A DNA stretch of 6,092 bases, from NCBI GenBank assembly GCA_024640385.1, contig JAHEFC010000246.1, positions 1-6,092 on the forward strand, written 5' to 3'. A program made the position numbers and the translations under genes. This stretch comes from Sphingobacteriales bacterium (GTDB lineage Bacteria > Bacteroidota > Bacteroidia > Chitinophagales > Chitinophagaceae). How positions within the stretch are numbered: position 1 is the stretch's first letter; each line of letters starts with the position of its first letter. The notes under the pieces were generated by a model. The model was not told the origin of the DNA and did not search any database. It saw only the letters and a list, made by a program, of their open reading frames with translations. Below, in pieces: positions 1 to 6,092 of this stretch.

Positions 1-194
1 CCACTGCATTGGGTGCAGCCTACCTGGCTGGTCTGGCAGTAGGGTTCTGGAAATCTGCTGATGAAATAAAAAACTATTGGGTAGCAGATAAAACCTATAC
101 GCCGGCCATGGCATCGGCAGACAGAGACAGACTGGTCAAGGGCTGGAGCCGGGCTGTAAAAGCTGCCATAGCCTGGGGGGCGGAAGGGGAGTAA
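1..194 (+). CDS. glpK: Glycerol kinase, C-terminal end (5' part outside the window)
   Basis: Glycerol kinase transfers phosphate from ATP to glycerol, giving sn-glycerol-3-phosphate in the cytoplasm; it belongs to the FGGY carbohydrate kinase family. Only the last 63 residues are visible, read from base 3 to the TAA at 192-194. They open with [16 protein letters not shown], which matches the conserved C-terminal block of glycerol kinases almost word for word (E. coli GlpK has the same stretch). A second family-typical segment is [13 protein letters not shown] just before the end, matching the position of the E. coli GWKKAVKRAMAW segment. The protein ends a few residues later, as in E. coli, so the C-terminus looks complete. 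The ATP- and glycerol-binding residues lie upstream, outside the window, so activity cannot be judged here. glpD, the next enzyme of the pathway, lies downstream on the same strand beyond sbcDC, which supports the identification. Another FGGY kinase is unlikely given the closeness of the match. Confidence 0.95.
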   Translation, partial: TALGAAYLAGLAVGFWKSADEIKNYWVADKTYTPAMASADRDRLVKGWSRAVKAAIAWGAEGE

Positions 195-230
195 GTAGAA
201 GAGCGTTAATTTTACCGATAATTTGATTTT
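195..230 (+). other. Short glpK-sbcD spacer, no clear promoter or Shine-Dalgarno
   Basis: This 36-base AT-rich gap separates the glpK stop from the sbcD start. It contains a stop codon (TAA, 219-221) in the sbcD frame nine bases before the GTG, so sbcD cannot extend upstream. No purine-rich Shine-Dalgarno sequence lies 5-10 bases before the start; the stretch there is T-rich. There is no hairpin followed by a T-run, so no intrinsic terminator ends glpK here. TAATTTTA (208-215) and TAATTTG (219-225) loosely recall the Bacteroidota -7 box TAnnTTTG, but neither matches fully. The simplest reading is read-through transcription from glpK into sbcD. Confidence 0.5.
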
Positions 231-1439
231 GTGAGAATACTGCATACTGCCGATTGGCACCTGGGATTGAGGTTATATAAACGGGAACTCAGTGAAGAGC
301 ATAAAAAATTCTTTCAATGGCTGATCAAACTGATCAGTGAACGGAAAATTGATGTATTGCTGATTTCAGGGGATGTGTTCGACCATGCCAATCCTTCCAA
401 TGAAGCCCGGGCGATGTATTATGATTTTCTTCGGCAGCTCATTGGCATCAGATGCAGGGTGATCATCACAGGTGGCAACCATGATTCACCGGGTATACTC
501 AATGCCCCAAAAGATATTCTCGACCTCTTGAATGTCCATGTTGTGGGTAAAGTACCGGAAAATATCAGCGAGATGATCATTGAACTCCAGGGAACAGCAC
601 CTGTGATTATCTGCGCTGTGCCTTTTCTTCGCGAAGCAGATATTCATCGCTTTTCTGAGGGGGATGGTATGGAAGACCGGATCAGGCAGGTAAGAACATC
701 GATCAGTAATTGCTATACAGCGGTAGCAGAAATATGCAAAGAAAAGCAGGGAATACCAGTTATTGCCATGGGACATTTATTTGCTGCAGGTTCCGAAGTA
801 TCGGACAGTGAAAGGGAGATCCAGGTAGGAAATCAGTCTGCCATCACATCTTCTGATCTTCCTGGAACATTTGATTATATAGCACTCGGACATATTCATC
901 GTCCTCAATACATAGCCAAACAAAAACACATCCGCTATTCAGGTTCTCCTATAGCGCTGAGCTTCAGTGAGCGATCAGATAAAAAAATAGTTATTGAATT
1001 GGAAGTAAAAGGTAAGGAGCTTGTTCAGACGGATCATCCTGTGCCTGTATTCAGGGATCTAAAACGGCTGAAAGGCAGTTTTGAAGCATTAAAAACGGAA
1101 CTCGCTGGATTTGTGAATCCCGGACCCGCAAAGGTCTATGCAGAACTTGATATCATTGAAGAATTCACCAATCCTTCCTTGCATGGCGATGTGTCTGCTT
1201 TTGTTGCTGATTTCGAACACGATGGCATTGAAATCCTGAATTACAGGATCACAAGAACTGAAACAGAACTTGATATCACGGGGATGGTAGATGCAGAAAC
1301 CAGGCTGGAAGAAGTGAGTCCCATGTTTGTCTTGACTAAAATGATGGAGACCGGTAATTTCACTGAGGAAGATAAGCTGCTCATCATGCAGGCCTTTATA
1401 CAGCTAACTGAAATGGAAGAAGACGGGGACGACGCATGA
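231..1439 (+). CDS. sbcD: Exonuclease SbcCD, nuclease subunit SbcD (Mre11-like)
   Basis: SbcD is the metal-dependent nuclease of the SbcCD complex, the bacterial counterpart of Mre11. With SbcC it cuts DNA hairpins, degrades double-stranded ends and clears protein-blocked ends; in the family it uses Mn2+. The 402-residue product matches the E. coli length (about 400). The calcineurin-like phosphoesterase motifs are all present in order: DWH (D8, H10), GD (G47-D48), GNHD (G82-D85), a GH motif (G181-H182) and GHIH (G220-H223). The region after about residue 270 fits the SbcD capping and C-terminal domain that contacts SbcC. The start is GTG at 231: the protein then begins MRILHTADWHLG, the usual SbcD N-terminus, an in-frame stop lies just upstream, and the next in-frame ATG encodes M62, past two catalytic motifs. 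The gene overlaps sbcC by four bases. Family and pairing leave little doubt. Confidence 0.97.
   Translation: MRILHTADWHLGLRLYKRELSEEHKKFFQWLIKLISERKIDVLLISGDVFDHANPSNEARAMYYDFLRQLIGIRCRVIITGGNHDSPGILNAPKDILDLLNVHVVGKVPENISEMIIELQGTAPVIICAVPFLREADIHRFSEGDGMEDRIRQVRTSISNCYTAVAEICKEKQGIPVIAMGHLFAAGSEVSDSEREIQVGNQSAITSSDLPGTFDYIALGHIHRPQYIAKQKHIRYSGSPIALSFSERSDKKIVIELEVKGKELVQTDHPVPVFRDLKRLKGSFEALKTELAGFVNPGPAKVYAELDIIEEFTNPSLHGDVSAFVADFEHDGIEILNYRITRTETELDITGMVDAETRLEEVSPMFVLTKMMETGNFTEEDKLLIMQAFIQLTEMEEDGDDA
1436..1439 (+). other. ATGA stop/start overlap joining sbcD and sbcC
   Basis: The ATG of sbcC and the TGA of sbcD share bases in the tetranucleotide ATGA. Such overlaps commonly allow a terminating ribosome to restart on the next gene, which would help keep the two subunits of one complex in proportion. 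The upstream stretch (GGAAGAAGACGGGGACGACGC, about 1415-1435) is purine-rich but has no AGGAGG-like core at ideal spacing. The overlap is seen directly; coupling is inferred. Confidence 0.8.
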
Positions 1440-4400
1440 AGATCTTATCAATTAAACTTAAAAATATCAATTCCCTCAGGGGGGAAACAGTGATTGATTT
1501 TACAAGTCCCCCGCTCAGGGATTCTGGTTTATTCGCCATTATTGGGGCAACCGGATCAGGTAAATCAACCATACTCGATTGCATTACCCTGGCCCTTTTC
1601 AATGAAGTCCCCAGGTTGAAAAGTATTTCTGCAGACTCCATCCGTAAGGGTGGACTGATCGTCACCCGGAATGAAACTGATAGTTTGGCAGAAGTGAAGT
1701 ACTCCTGCAATCATGGAGTCTTCATTTCAAGATGGTCGGTACGCAGGAAAAGAGGCAGTCAGAATTTTGATATTCCCAAAATGGTTGTCTGCGATCAATC
1801 GGGAACACCGTTGACCGATAAGAACAAAGAGGTTATTAAGTTCAATGAAGAAAAGACAGGACTGAGCTATGACCAGTTTGTCAAATCGATCATACTTTGT
1901 CAGGGTGATTTTGCAAAGTTCCTGAAGTCTGATAAGAACGATAGGGCCAAACTGTTGGAAGAGATCACAAGGACGAGTGATTTTCGCAAACTGGGCAAGC
2001 TCACGTACGAGATGTACAAAAAGCGCCAGGAAGTATTAGGGCAAAAAATCAGTTATTTCAAGCGGGTGGAAGAGAAACTGCTTGATGAAGGAGCCTTGAC
2101 GTTGTTGAAGACCCGGCTGCAGGATCTTGGCCTGAAAATAAATTCGGCTACAGATGAAATCGCGGTTCTGGAAAAGAAAGCAGCTTTCCGGAAACAGCTT
2201 GAGCAATTAGGCCTGCAAGTGGAGGCAAGAAAAAATACTGTAAATGTTCTCGGGAAGAAGCTGCAGGATTTTAACAATGAGCACCAGCATGGGCTGGATG
2301 TATATAAGAATCTTTTGCCTTTCAAAGATAAACTTTCTGAGTATGGAAGGCAGATTAAGAACAGTGAAGAAGCTGCCAAAGAGATTGAAAATCTTGAAAA
2401 AGCTGGAGTGGACATTAAAGCCAGGTTGATACATTTATTGACAGAGGTTTCTCAGTGGTTGGGGAAGGAAGTTTCTGAACATGATTATGCTGAGGGCCTG
2501 GATGATTTCCGGGAAAAAATAACCAGGCTGGTCAATGCTAAAAGCCAGGCAGAGTTGAGTTCAAAACAACTCCGGCAGAAACTCGGACATTCACTTTCCT
2601 CCGCCTACCTGAAAACTGAACAACAGATGTTCAATGAACAGGGCGATAACAACCAGCTGGCAGAAAAACTTCAGCATCGGATAGATGCTGCGGTATTGAA
2701 GTTTGAGGAATTTGTAAAAAAAGAAGAGGTAAATGAAAGTAATGTTGAAGAAAAAAGGACCGCGATAGGGAATATGGTCAGGGATCTTGACAGGACGAGG
2801 ATCTCGGTAAGAGACAGGAACATTAATAAAGAACTGCTCAGTACCTGTTTTGCAGGGAGATTGAAAAAAGAAGACGAACTCCAGAAAATTAGTTTACGGA
2901 TTTCCGATGCAGAGCAGCAGGTAAACCTGAAGGAAGGCAGATTCAAAGCTGCTGAAGAGGCGCGCAGAAAAATGCTGACTGAGCAGAGCTTTGATAAATA
3001 CAGGGGACAGCTGGTTGAGGGTAAGCCCTGTCCACTTTGCGGCTCAGAACATCACCCTTACGTCCACGCCTATGCGAAAGACCTGGGCGATGCAGATCTG
3101 AAATATATTGAAGCTGAAAATGAACTCACTACTGCCCGTAAGATACTCCAGCAACTGATGATGGATAATAATGGTATTGCCAAAGAGATAAGCCTTCTGC
3201 AGGAAAAGATCGTCCAGGCAGAAGAAGTCTTTGCGAAATTGGATCATGAAGTAAGAACATCCGCGGGCCGGTTCGGATTGGCAGACTTCGAAAACGAAGA
3301 AAAAGTAGATGAACAGCTGGCCATATATAAAGCCAGCCAGGATAAGATCAGCGCCTATCAGAGTTTCCTTTCAGCACGGCCGGTATTTGAACAGGTGCTG
3401 ACTGATATCCGGGACCATGATCAGAAATGCAGGGAAATGTCGGTACTGCAAGCTGAAATATCAGCTTTATATAAGGGAAATGATATTCAGGCTGACTACA
3501 GGGAAAAAAGACAGTCGATTGAACAGTCTATTCAAAGCAGGCAGAACATTGAACAGAGGTATAATAGTTACAAGGAAAAACTTGCCAACAGTTCTAATGC
3601 CCTTCGGGATATCGTAGCGGCCATTGGTGATCCCTTAAGGCAATTGGGCTATGATGATCCTGAAAGGGCAAGGCTGGATATGCTGGATGAAAAAATTTAT
3701 CTTCAGTTGATAGGAGAACAGAATCATATTCATTCGGATCTGAGAACAGCCAAAGAATTATTCAGGACTGAAGATGAGAAGTTGAAAGAAGAACTGGCCA
3801 AAGATGATCCGGAGTTTGACCTGGACTCTGGTTCAGCAAGGGTCAGTGAGCTGAAAAAGGATCTGGAGGGTTTAAAAAAGGAGCATGAAGATGTAAAACT
3901 CTCGCTTCGCACAGATCAGCAATTCCGCAAGGAAATTGAGGATGGAGGTAAAGAGATCAGTGATATGAGGATCATGATGAGGCCCTGGGAGTTGCTCAAT
4001 GAATTGATAGGAGATGCCACGGGCAATAAATTCAATGAGCGCGCACAAAAACTCACCTTACAACACCTTTTGCGTTTTTGTAATCTGCGATTGAAGAAAT
4101 TGCACAGCAGGTATGAAGTATCAATGCCGAATGAAGATGAGGATGATGACCTGGTAGTGACCGATACACATATGGGTAATGAACGACGTTCTGTAAAGAC
4201 GTTATCCGGTGGTGAGACTTTTATTATCAGTCTTGCTTTGGCGCTGGGTTTGTCCGATCTTGCATCCCGTGACATACGGATCGACAGTTTATTCGTGGAT
4301 GAAGGATTTGGGACATTGGATTCGGACACCCTGGAAGAGGCCATTACAACTTTGGAACAGTTGCAGGCTGAGTCCAATAAAATGGTGGGCATCATTTCGC

Positions 4401-4507
4401 ATGTGGAGTCATTGAAAGAGCGGATCTTTACCCAGATAAGGCTGGATAAAATGAATAGCGGTTACAGTACGCTCAGCATATACCCCAAGGATAAATCAAC
4501 GGAATAA
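1436..4507 (+). CDS. sbcC: Exonuclease SbcCD, ATPase subunit SbcC (Rad50-like)
   Basis: SbcC is the SMC-like ATPase partner of SbcD. ATP binding and hydrolysis open and close the complex and control access of DNA to the nuclease. The product has 1023 residues (E. coli SbcC about 1048) and the full Rad50/SbcC layout. The N-terminal ATPase half carries Walker A GATGSGKST (G37-T45) and a Q-loop glutamine (Q156 in CQGDFAKFLK). A long charged, heptad-like coiled coil follows (about 180-500). The zinc hook CPLC (C532, C535) sits near the midpoint and would dimerise through a shared zinc ion. The returning coiled coil runs to about 880. The C-terminal half has the signature motif LSGGE (L923-E927), Walker B with catalytic glutamate (FVDEGFG, D955-E956), the D-loop (TLD, to D962) and the switch histidine (H989 in ISHVE). 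An acidic patch, EDEDDD, precedes the signature motif. No key residue is missing and no frameshift is seen. Confidence 0.97.
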   Translation: MKILSIKLKNINSLRGETVIDFTSPPLRDSGLFAIIGATGSGKSTILDCITLALFNEVPRLKSISADSIRKGGLIVTRNETDSLAEVKYSCNHGVFISRWSVRRKRGSQNFDIPKMVVCDQSGTPLTDKNKEVIKFNEEKTGLSYDQFVKSIILCQGDFAKFLKSDKNDRAKLLEEITRTSDFRKLGKLTYEMYKKRQEVLGQKISYFKRVEEKLLDEGALTLLKTRLQDLGLKINSATDEIAVLEKKAAFRKQLEQLGLQVEARKNTVNVLGKKLQDFNNEHQHGLDVYKNLLPFKDKLSEYGRQIKNSEEAAKEIENLEKAGVDIKARLIHLLTEVSQWLGKEVSEHDYAEGLDDFREKITRLVNAKSQAELSSKQLRQKLGHSLSSAYLKTEQQMFNEQGDNNQLAEKLQHRIDAAVLKFEEFVKKEEVNESNVEEKRTAIGNMVRDLDRTRISVRDRNINKELLSTCFAGRLKKEDELQKISLRISDAEQQVNLKEGRFKAAEEARRKMLTEQSFDKYRGQLVEGKPCPLCGSEHHPYVHAYAKDLGDADLKYIEAENELTTARKILQQLMMDNNGIAKEISLLQEKIVQAEEVFAKLDHEVRTSAGRFGLADFENEEKVDEQLAIYKASQDKISAYQSFLSARPVFEQVLTDIRDHDQKCREMSVLQAEISALYKGNDIQADYREKRQSIEQSIQSRQNIEQRYNSYKEKLANSSNALRDIVAAIGDPLRQLGYDDPERARLDMLDEKIYLQLIGEQNHIHSDLRTAKELFRTEDEKLKEELAKDDPEFDLDSGSARVSELKKDLEGLKKEHEDVKLSLRTDQQFRKEIEDGGKEISDMRIMMRPWELLNELIGDATGNKFNERAQKLTLQHLLRFCNLRLKKLHSRYEVSMPNEDEDDDLVVTDTHMGNERRSVKTLSGGETFIISLALALGLSDLASRDIRIDSLFVDEGFGTLDSDTLEEAITTLEQLQAESNKMVGIISHVESLKERIFTQIRLDKMNSGYSTLSIYPKDKSTE
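3029..3040 (+). other. Zinc-hook CxxC codons within sbcC
   Basis: These four codons encode C532-P-L-C535, the apex of the SbcC coiled coil. In Rad50/SbcC proteins two such CxxC motifs from different molecules hold one zinc ion and join two complexes. The surrounding residues, GKPCPLCGSEHHP, closely follow the E. coli form GQPCPLCGSTSHP. The position, just past the middle of a 1023-residue protein, leaves two coiled-coil arms of similar length, as the model requires. Confidence 0.93.
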
Positions 4508-4510
4508 ATG
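4505..4510 (+). other. TAA-ATG junction, sbcC to glpD with no spacer
   Basis: The sbcC stop codon TAA is followed directly by the glpD ATG, with no bases between. No promoter can lie between the genes, so any glpD-specific promoter would have to be inside sbcC. The closest purine-rich elements are GGAA (4501-4504), too near the ATG, and AAGG (4487-4490), too far for a classical Shine-Dalgarno. Translation of glpD may therefore depend on ribosomes finishing sbcC, or on leaderless-like or SD-independent initiation common in Bacteroidota. The adjacency is observed; the mechanism is inferred. Confidence 0.75.
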
Positions 4511-6070
4511 AACAGGCATAAGAATCTTGACATACTCCGGGAAGATCGCATCTGGGATATCCTCGTCATCGGCGGCGGGGCAACCGGGTTGGGTATTGCC
4601 GTTGATGCCGCAACCCGCGGTTATACGGTGGCGTTAGTGGAAAAAGATGATTTTGCAAAAGGTACTTCCAGCCGGTCCACCAAACTGGTGCATGGCGGTG
4701 TAAGATATCTTGCACAGGGCAATATCAAACTGGTCAGGGAGGCGTTGAAGGAAAGAGGGATACTTTTAAAGAATGCGCCTCATCTTACCAGGAGACAGTC
4801 TTTCATTGTGCCGGTGTACAGTTGGTGGGATAAGTTTTTTTATGGAATAGGGCTGGGGATGTACGACCTGCTGGCGGGCAAATTACAGATAGGAAAGATC
4901 AGGATGCTGGGCAGGAAGTCGGTGTTGAGACAGATGCCGTATATGCGCGAGAAAGGATTGAAGGGTGGCGTTGAATATTTCGACGGGCAGTTTGATGATG
5001 CCAGGCTGGCGATCAACCTGGCACAGACCTCGGACGAATATGGAGCCTGCCTGGTCAATTATATTGAAGTGGAGGAGCTGACCAAGGAGAATAAAAAAGT
5101 GACGGGTGCCCTGGTGTATGATCACCTGTCTGGTCAGAATTTCAGTATCCGGGCCAGGTCTGTGATCAATGCCACTGGTGTTTTTGCAGATGCCGTTATT
5201 GGGATGGATAACGTGGAGGCACAACCGATGGTAACGCCCTCACAGGGGATACACCTGGTAATCGACCAGAAGTTTTTTCCCGGGCAGTCAGCCCTGATGA
5301 TCCCGAAAACAGATGACGACAGGGTTTTATTTGCAGTGCCCTGGCACGATAAGGTGGTGGTGGGTACCACTGATACACCTGTAGATGAAGTACGTGATGA
5401 GCCACTGCCATTGGATGAAGAGATCAACTTCATCATCTCGCATTTTAACCGGTATACTTCTTCTTCGATAACCCGGGCTGATGTGCTGAGTGTGTTTGCC
5501 GGACTCAGGCCACTGGTAAAGGCCACGGGATCAACTACAACCGCGCTTATTTCCAGGGATCATACCATTGTTGTTTCCACCTCCGGCTTGATCACCATCA
5601 TTGGCGGGAAATGGACCACCTACCGGAAAATGGCCATGGATGCGGTTCAGAATGCGGTTTTTGTAGGTAAGCTGGACAAACGACCATGCGTAACCGAAGA
5701 TCTGCGGATCCATGGGTGGATTGCGGAAGTGAATGAAAATGATCATCTGCATATCTATGGTTCCGATGCAGCGGCCATCAGGGCGATGATGGAGAAAGAG
5801 CCTGAGTTGAAGAAGAAATTACATCCTGGCTATCAGTTTTGTGCAGGGGAAGTGGTGTGGGCGGTAAGGAAAGAAATGGCGGTAACGGTGGAAGATGTGC
5901 TGGCGCGCCGGGTGAGGCTTTTATTTCTTGATGCTGGTGCTGCGGTGGAAATAGCACCCGCAGTGGCATCGATCATGGCGAGGGAAATGGGCATGGATCA
6001 GGATTGGGTTGATGCCCAGTTGAAAAGCTTCCGTGACCTTGCGGCATTTTACCTGATGAAAGGCGCCTGA
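4508..6070 (+). CDS. glpD: FAD-dependent glycerol-3-phosphate dehydrogenase
   Basis: This flavoenzyme oxidises sn-glycerol-3-phosphate to dihydroxyacetone phosphate and passes electrons from FAD to the respiratory quinone pool, at the inner face of the cytoplasmic membrane. The 520-residue product is close to E. coli GlpD (501). The N-terminal Rossmann fold shows VIGGGATGLG (GxGxxG at G22-G27), with the expected acidic residue at the end of the second strand (E45). The family block TSSRSTKLVHGGVRYL (T53-L68) follows; R66 lines up by eye with the substrate-binding R54 of E. coli. R334 in AGLRPLV corresponds to E. coli R317, and GGKWTTYRKMA (G366-A376) is the second family signature. The C-terminal domain contains EVVWAVRKEM and DVLARRVR (448-470), typical of the family's helical cap. 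There is no signal peptide or transmembrane helix, as expected for a monotopic enzyme. The ATG at 4508 gives a normal short lead before the FAD motif. An aerobic GlpA-type subunit is less likely: no GlpB or GlpC is next to it in the visible sequence. Confidence 0.96.
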   Translation: MNRHKNLDILREDRIWDILVIGGGATGLGIAVDAATRGYTVALVEKDDFAKGTSSRSTKLVHGGVRYLAQGNIKLVREALKERGILLKNAPHLTRRQSFIVPVYSWWDKFFYGIGLGMYDLLAGKLQIGKIRMLGRKSVLRQMPYMREKGLKGGVEYFDGQFDDARLAINLAQTSDEYGACLVNYIEVEELTKENKKVTGALVYDHLSGQNFSIRARSVINATGVFADAVIGMDNVEAQPMVTPSQGIHLVIDQKFFPGQSALMIPKTDDDRVLFAVPWHDKVVVGTTDTPVDEVRDEPLPLDEEINFIISHFNRYTSSSITRADVLSVFAGLRPLVKATGSTTTALISRDHTIVVSTSGLITIIGGKWTTYRKMAMDAVQNAVFVGKLDKRPCVTEDLRIHGWIAEVNENDHLHIYGSDAAAIRAMMEKEPELKKKLHPGYQFCAGEVVWAVRKEMAVTVEDVLARRVRLLFLDAGAAVEIAPAVASIMAREMGMDQDWVDAQLKSFRDLAAFYLMKGA

Positions 6071-6077
6071 TTCATCA
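6054..6077 (+). terminator. Weak inverted repeat spanning the glpD stop; possible terminator
   Basis: A perfect 7-base inverted repeat, TGATGAA (6054-6060) and TTCATCA (6071-6077), flanks a 10-base centre that holds the palindrome AGGCGCCT (6061-6068) and ends with the glpD stop TGA. The transcript could fold into a small hairpin over the stop codon. The outer stem is AT-rich, and the downstream bases AATTCTGATTATATTG are AU-rich but contain no uninterrupted U-run. It is therefore a poor match to an intrinsic terminator and may be chance. The window ends 15 bases later, so the context cannot be judged. Confidence 0.2.
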
Positions 6078-6092
6078 ATTCTGATTATATTG

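Noticed and set aside
208..225. Possible Bacteroidota -7 promoter box (TAATTTTA or TAATTTG) before sbcD
   Set aside because: Neither fits TAnnTTTG exactly, no -33 TTTG is found at the right spacing, and the region is AT-rich, so weak matches are expected.
1396..1710. Minus-strand open frame across the sbcD-sbcC junction
   Set aside because: It covers the Walker A coding region in antisense and shows no domain; a shadow frame.
2552..2572. Inverted repeat GAGTTG...CAACTC with a 9-base loop
   Set aside because: It lies inside the sbcC coiled-coil coding region, the arms are six bases, there is no T-run, and arms of this size are expected by chance in 6 kb.
3916..4395. 159-codon open frame on the minus strand within sbcC
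   Set aside because: It is antisense to the conserved ATPase motifs of sbcC, is serine-rich with no recognisable domain, and is explained by codon bias of the true gene.
5134..5526. 130-codon open frame on the minus strand within glpD
   Set aside because: It overlaps a fully conserved region of glpD, and its translation is low in complexity and unlike any family I recognise.
1..6092. Mobile element, defence island or other new system around the Rad50/Mre11-like pair
   Set aside because: SMC-like ATPase and nuclease pairs can belong to defence systems, but here all motifs, lengths and the gene order sbcD-sbcC fit housekeeping SbcCD. The neighbours are core metabolic genes, with no integrase, transposase or terminal repeats.

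Overview
The window reads as an ordinary chromosomal segment of a bacterium, most likely a member of the Bacteroidota (Chitinophagaceae-like is a guess). The protein sequences resemble that group's versions, and no gene has a convincing Shine-Dalgarno sequence at the usual distance, which is typical of the phylum. No 16S or other marker gene is present, so the assignment is an inference.

Four genes lie head to tail on the + strand and fill almost the whole window. From 1 to 194 is the 3' end of glpK (glycerol kinase). After a 36-base gap comes sbcD (231-1439, SbcCD nuclease subunit), then sbcC (1436-4507, SbcCD ATPase subunit). The two sbc genes overlap by 4 bases (ATGA). Then glpD (4508-6070, FAD-dependent glycerol-3-phosphate dehydrogenase) starts on the base after the sbcC stop codon. 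The last 22 bases are non-coding and are cut by the window edge.

The genes fall into two functional pairs. GlpK phosphorylates glycerol to glycerol-3-phosphate and GlpD oxidises that to dihydroxyacetone phosphate, feeding electrons to the quinone pool. SbcD and SbcC form the bacterial Mre11-Rad50-type complex that cleaves DNA hairpins and processes blocked DNA ends. The sbcDC pair sits between the two glycerol genes with tight junctions on every side, so all four may share one transcript. That nesting is the only notable point of organisation.

I saw no RNA genes, insertion sequences, CRISPR arrays, prophage parts or unknown proteins, and no credible new system. All three complete genes are intact, near the usual family length, and keep their expected catalytic motifs.
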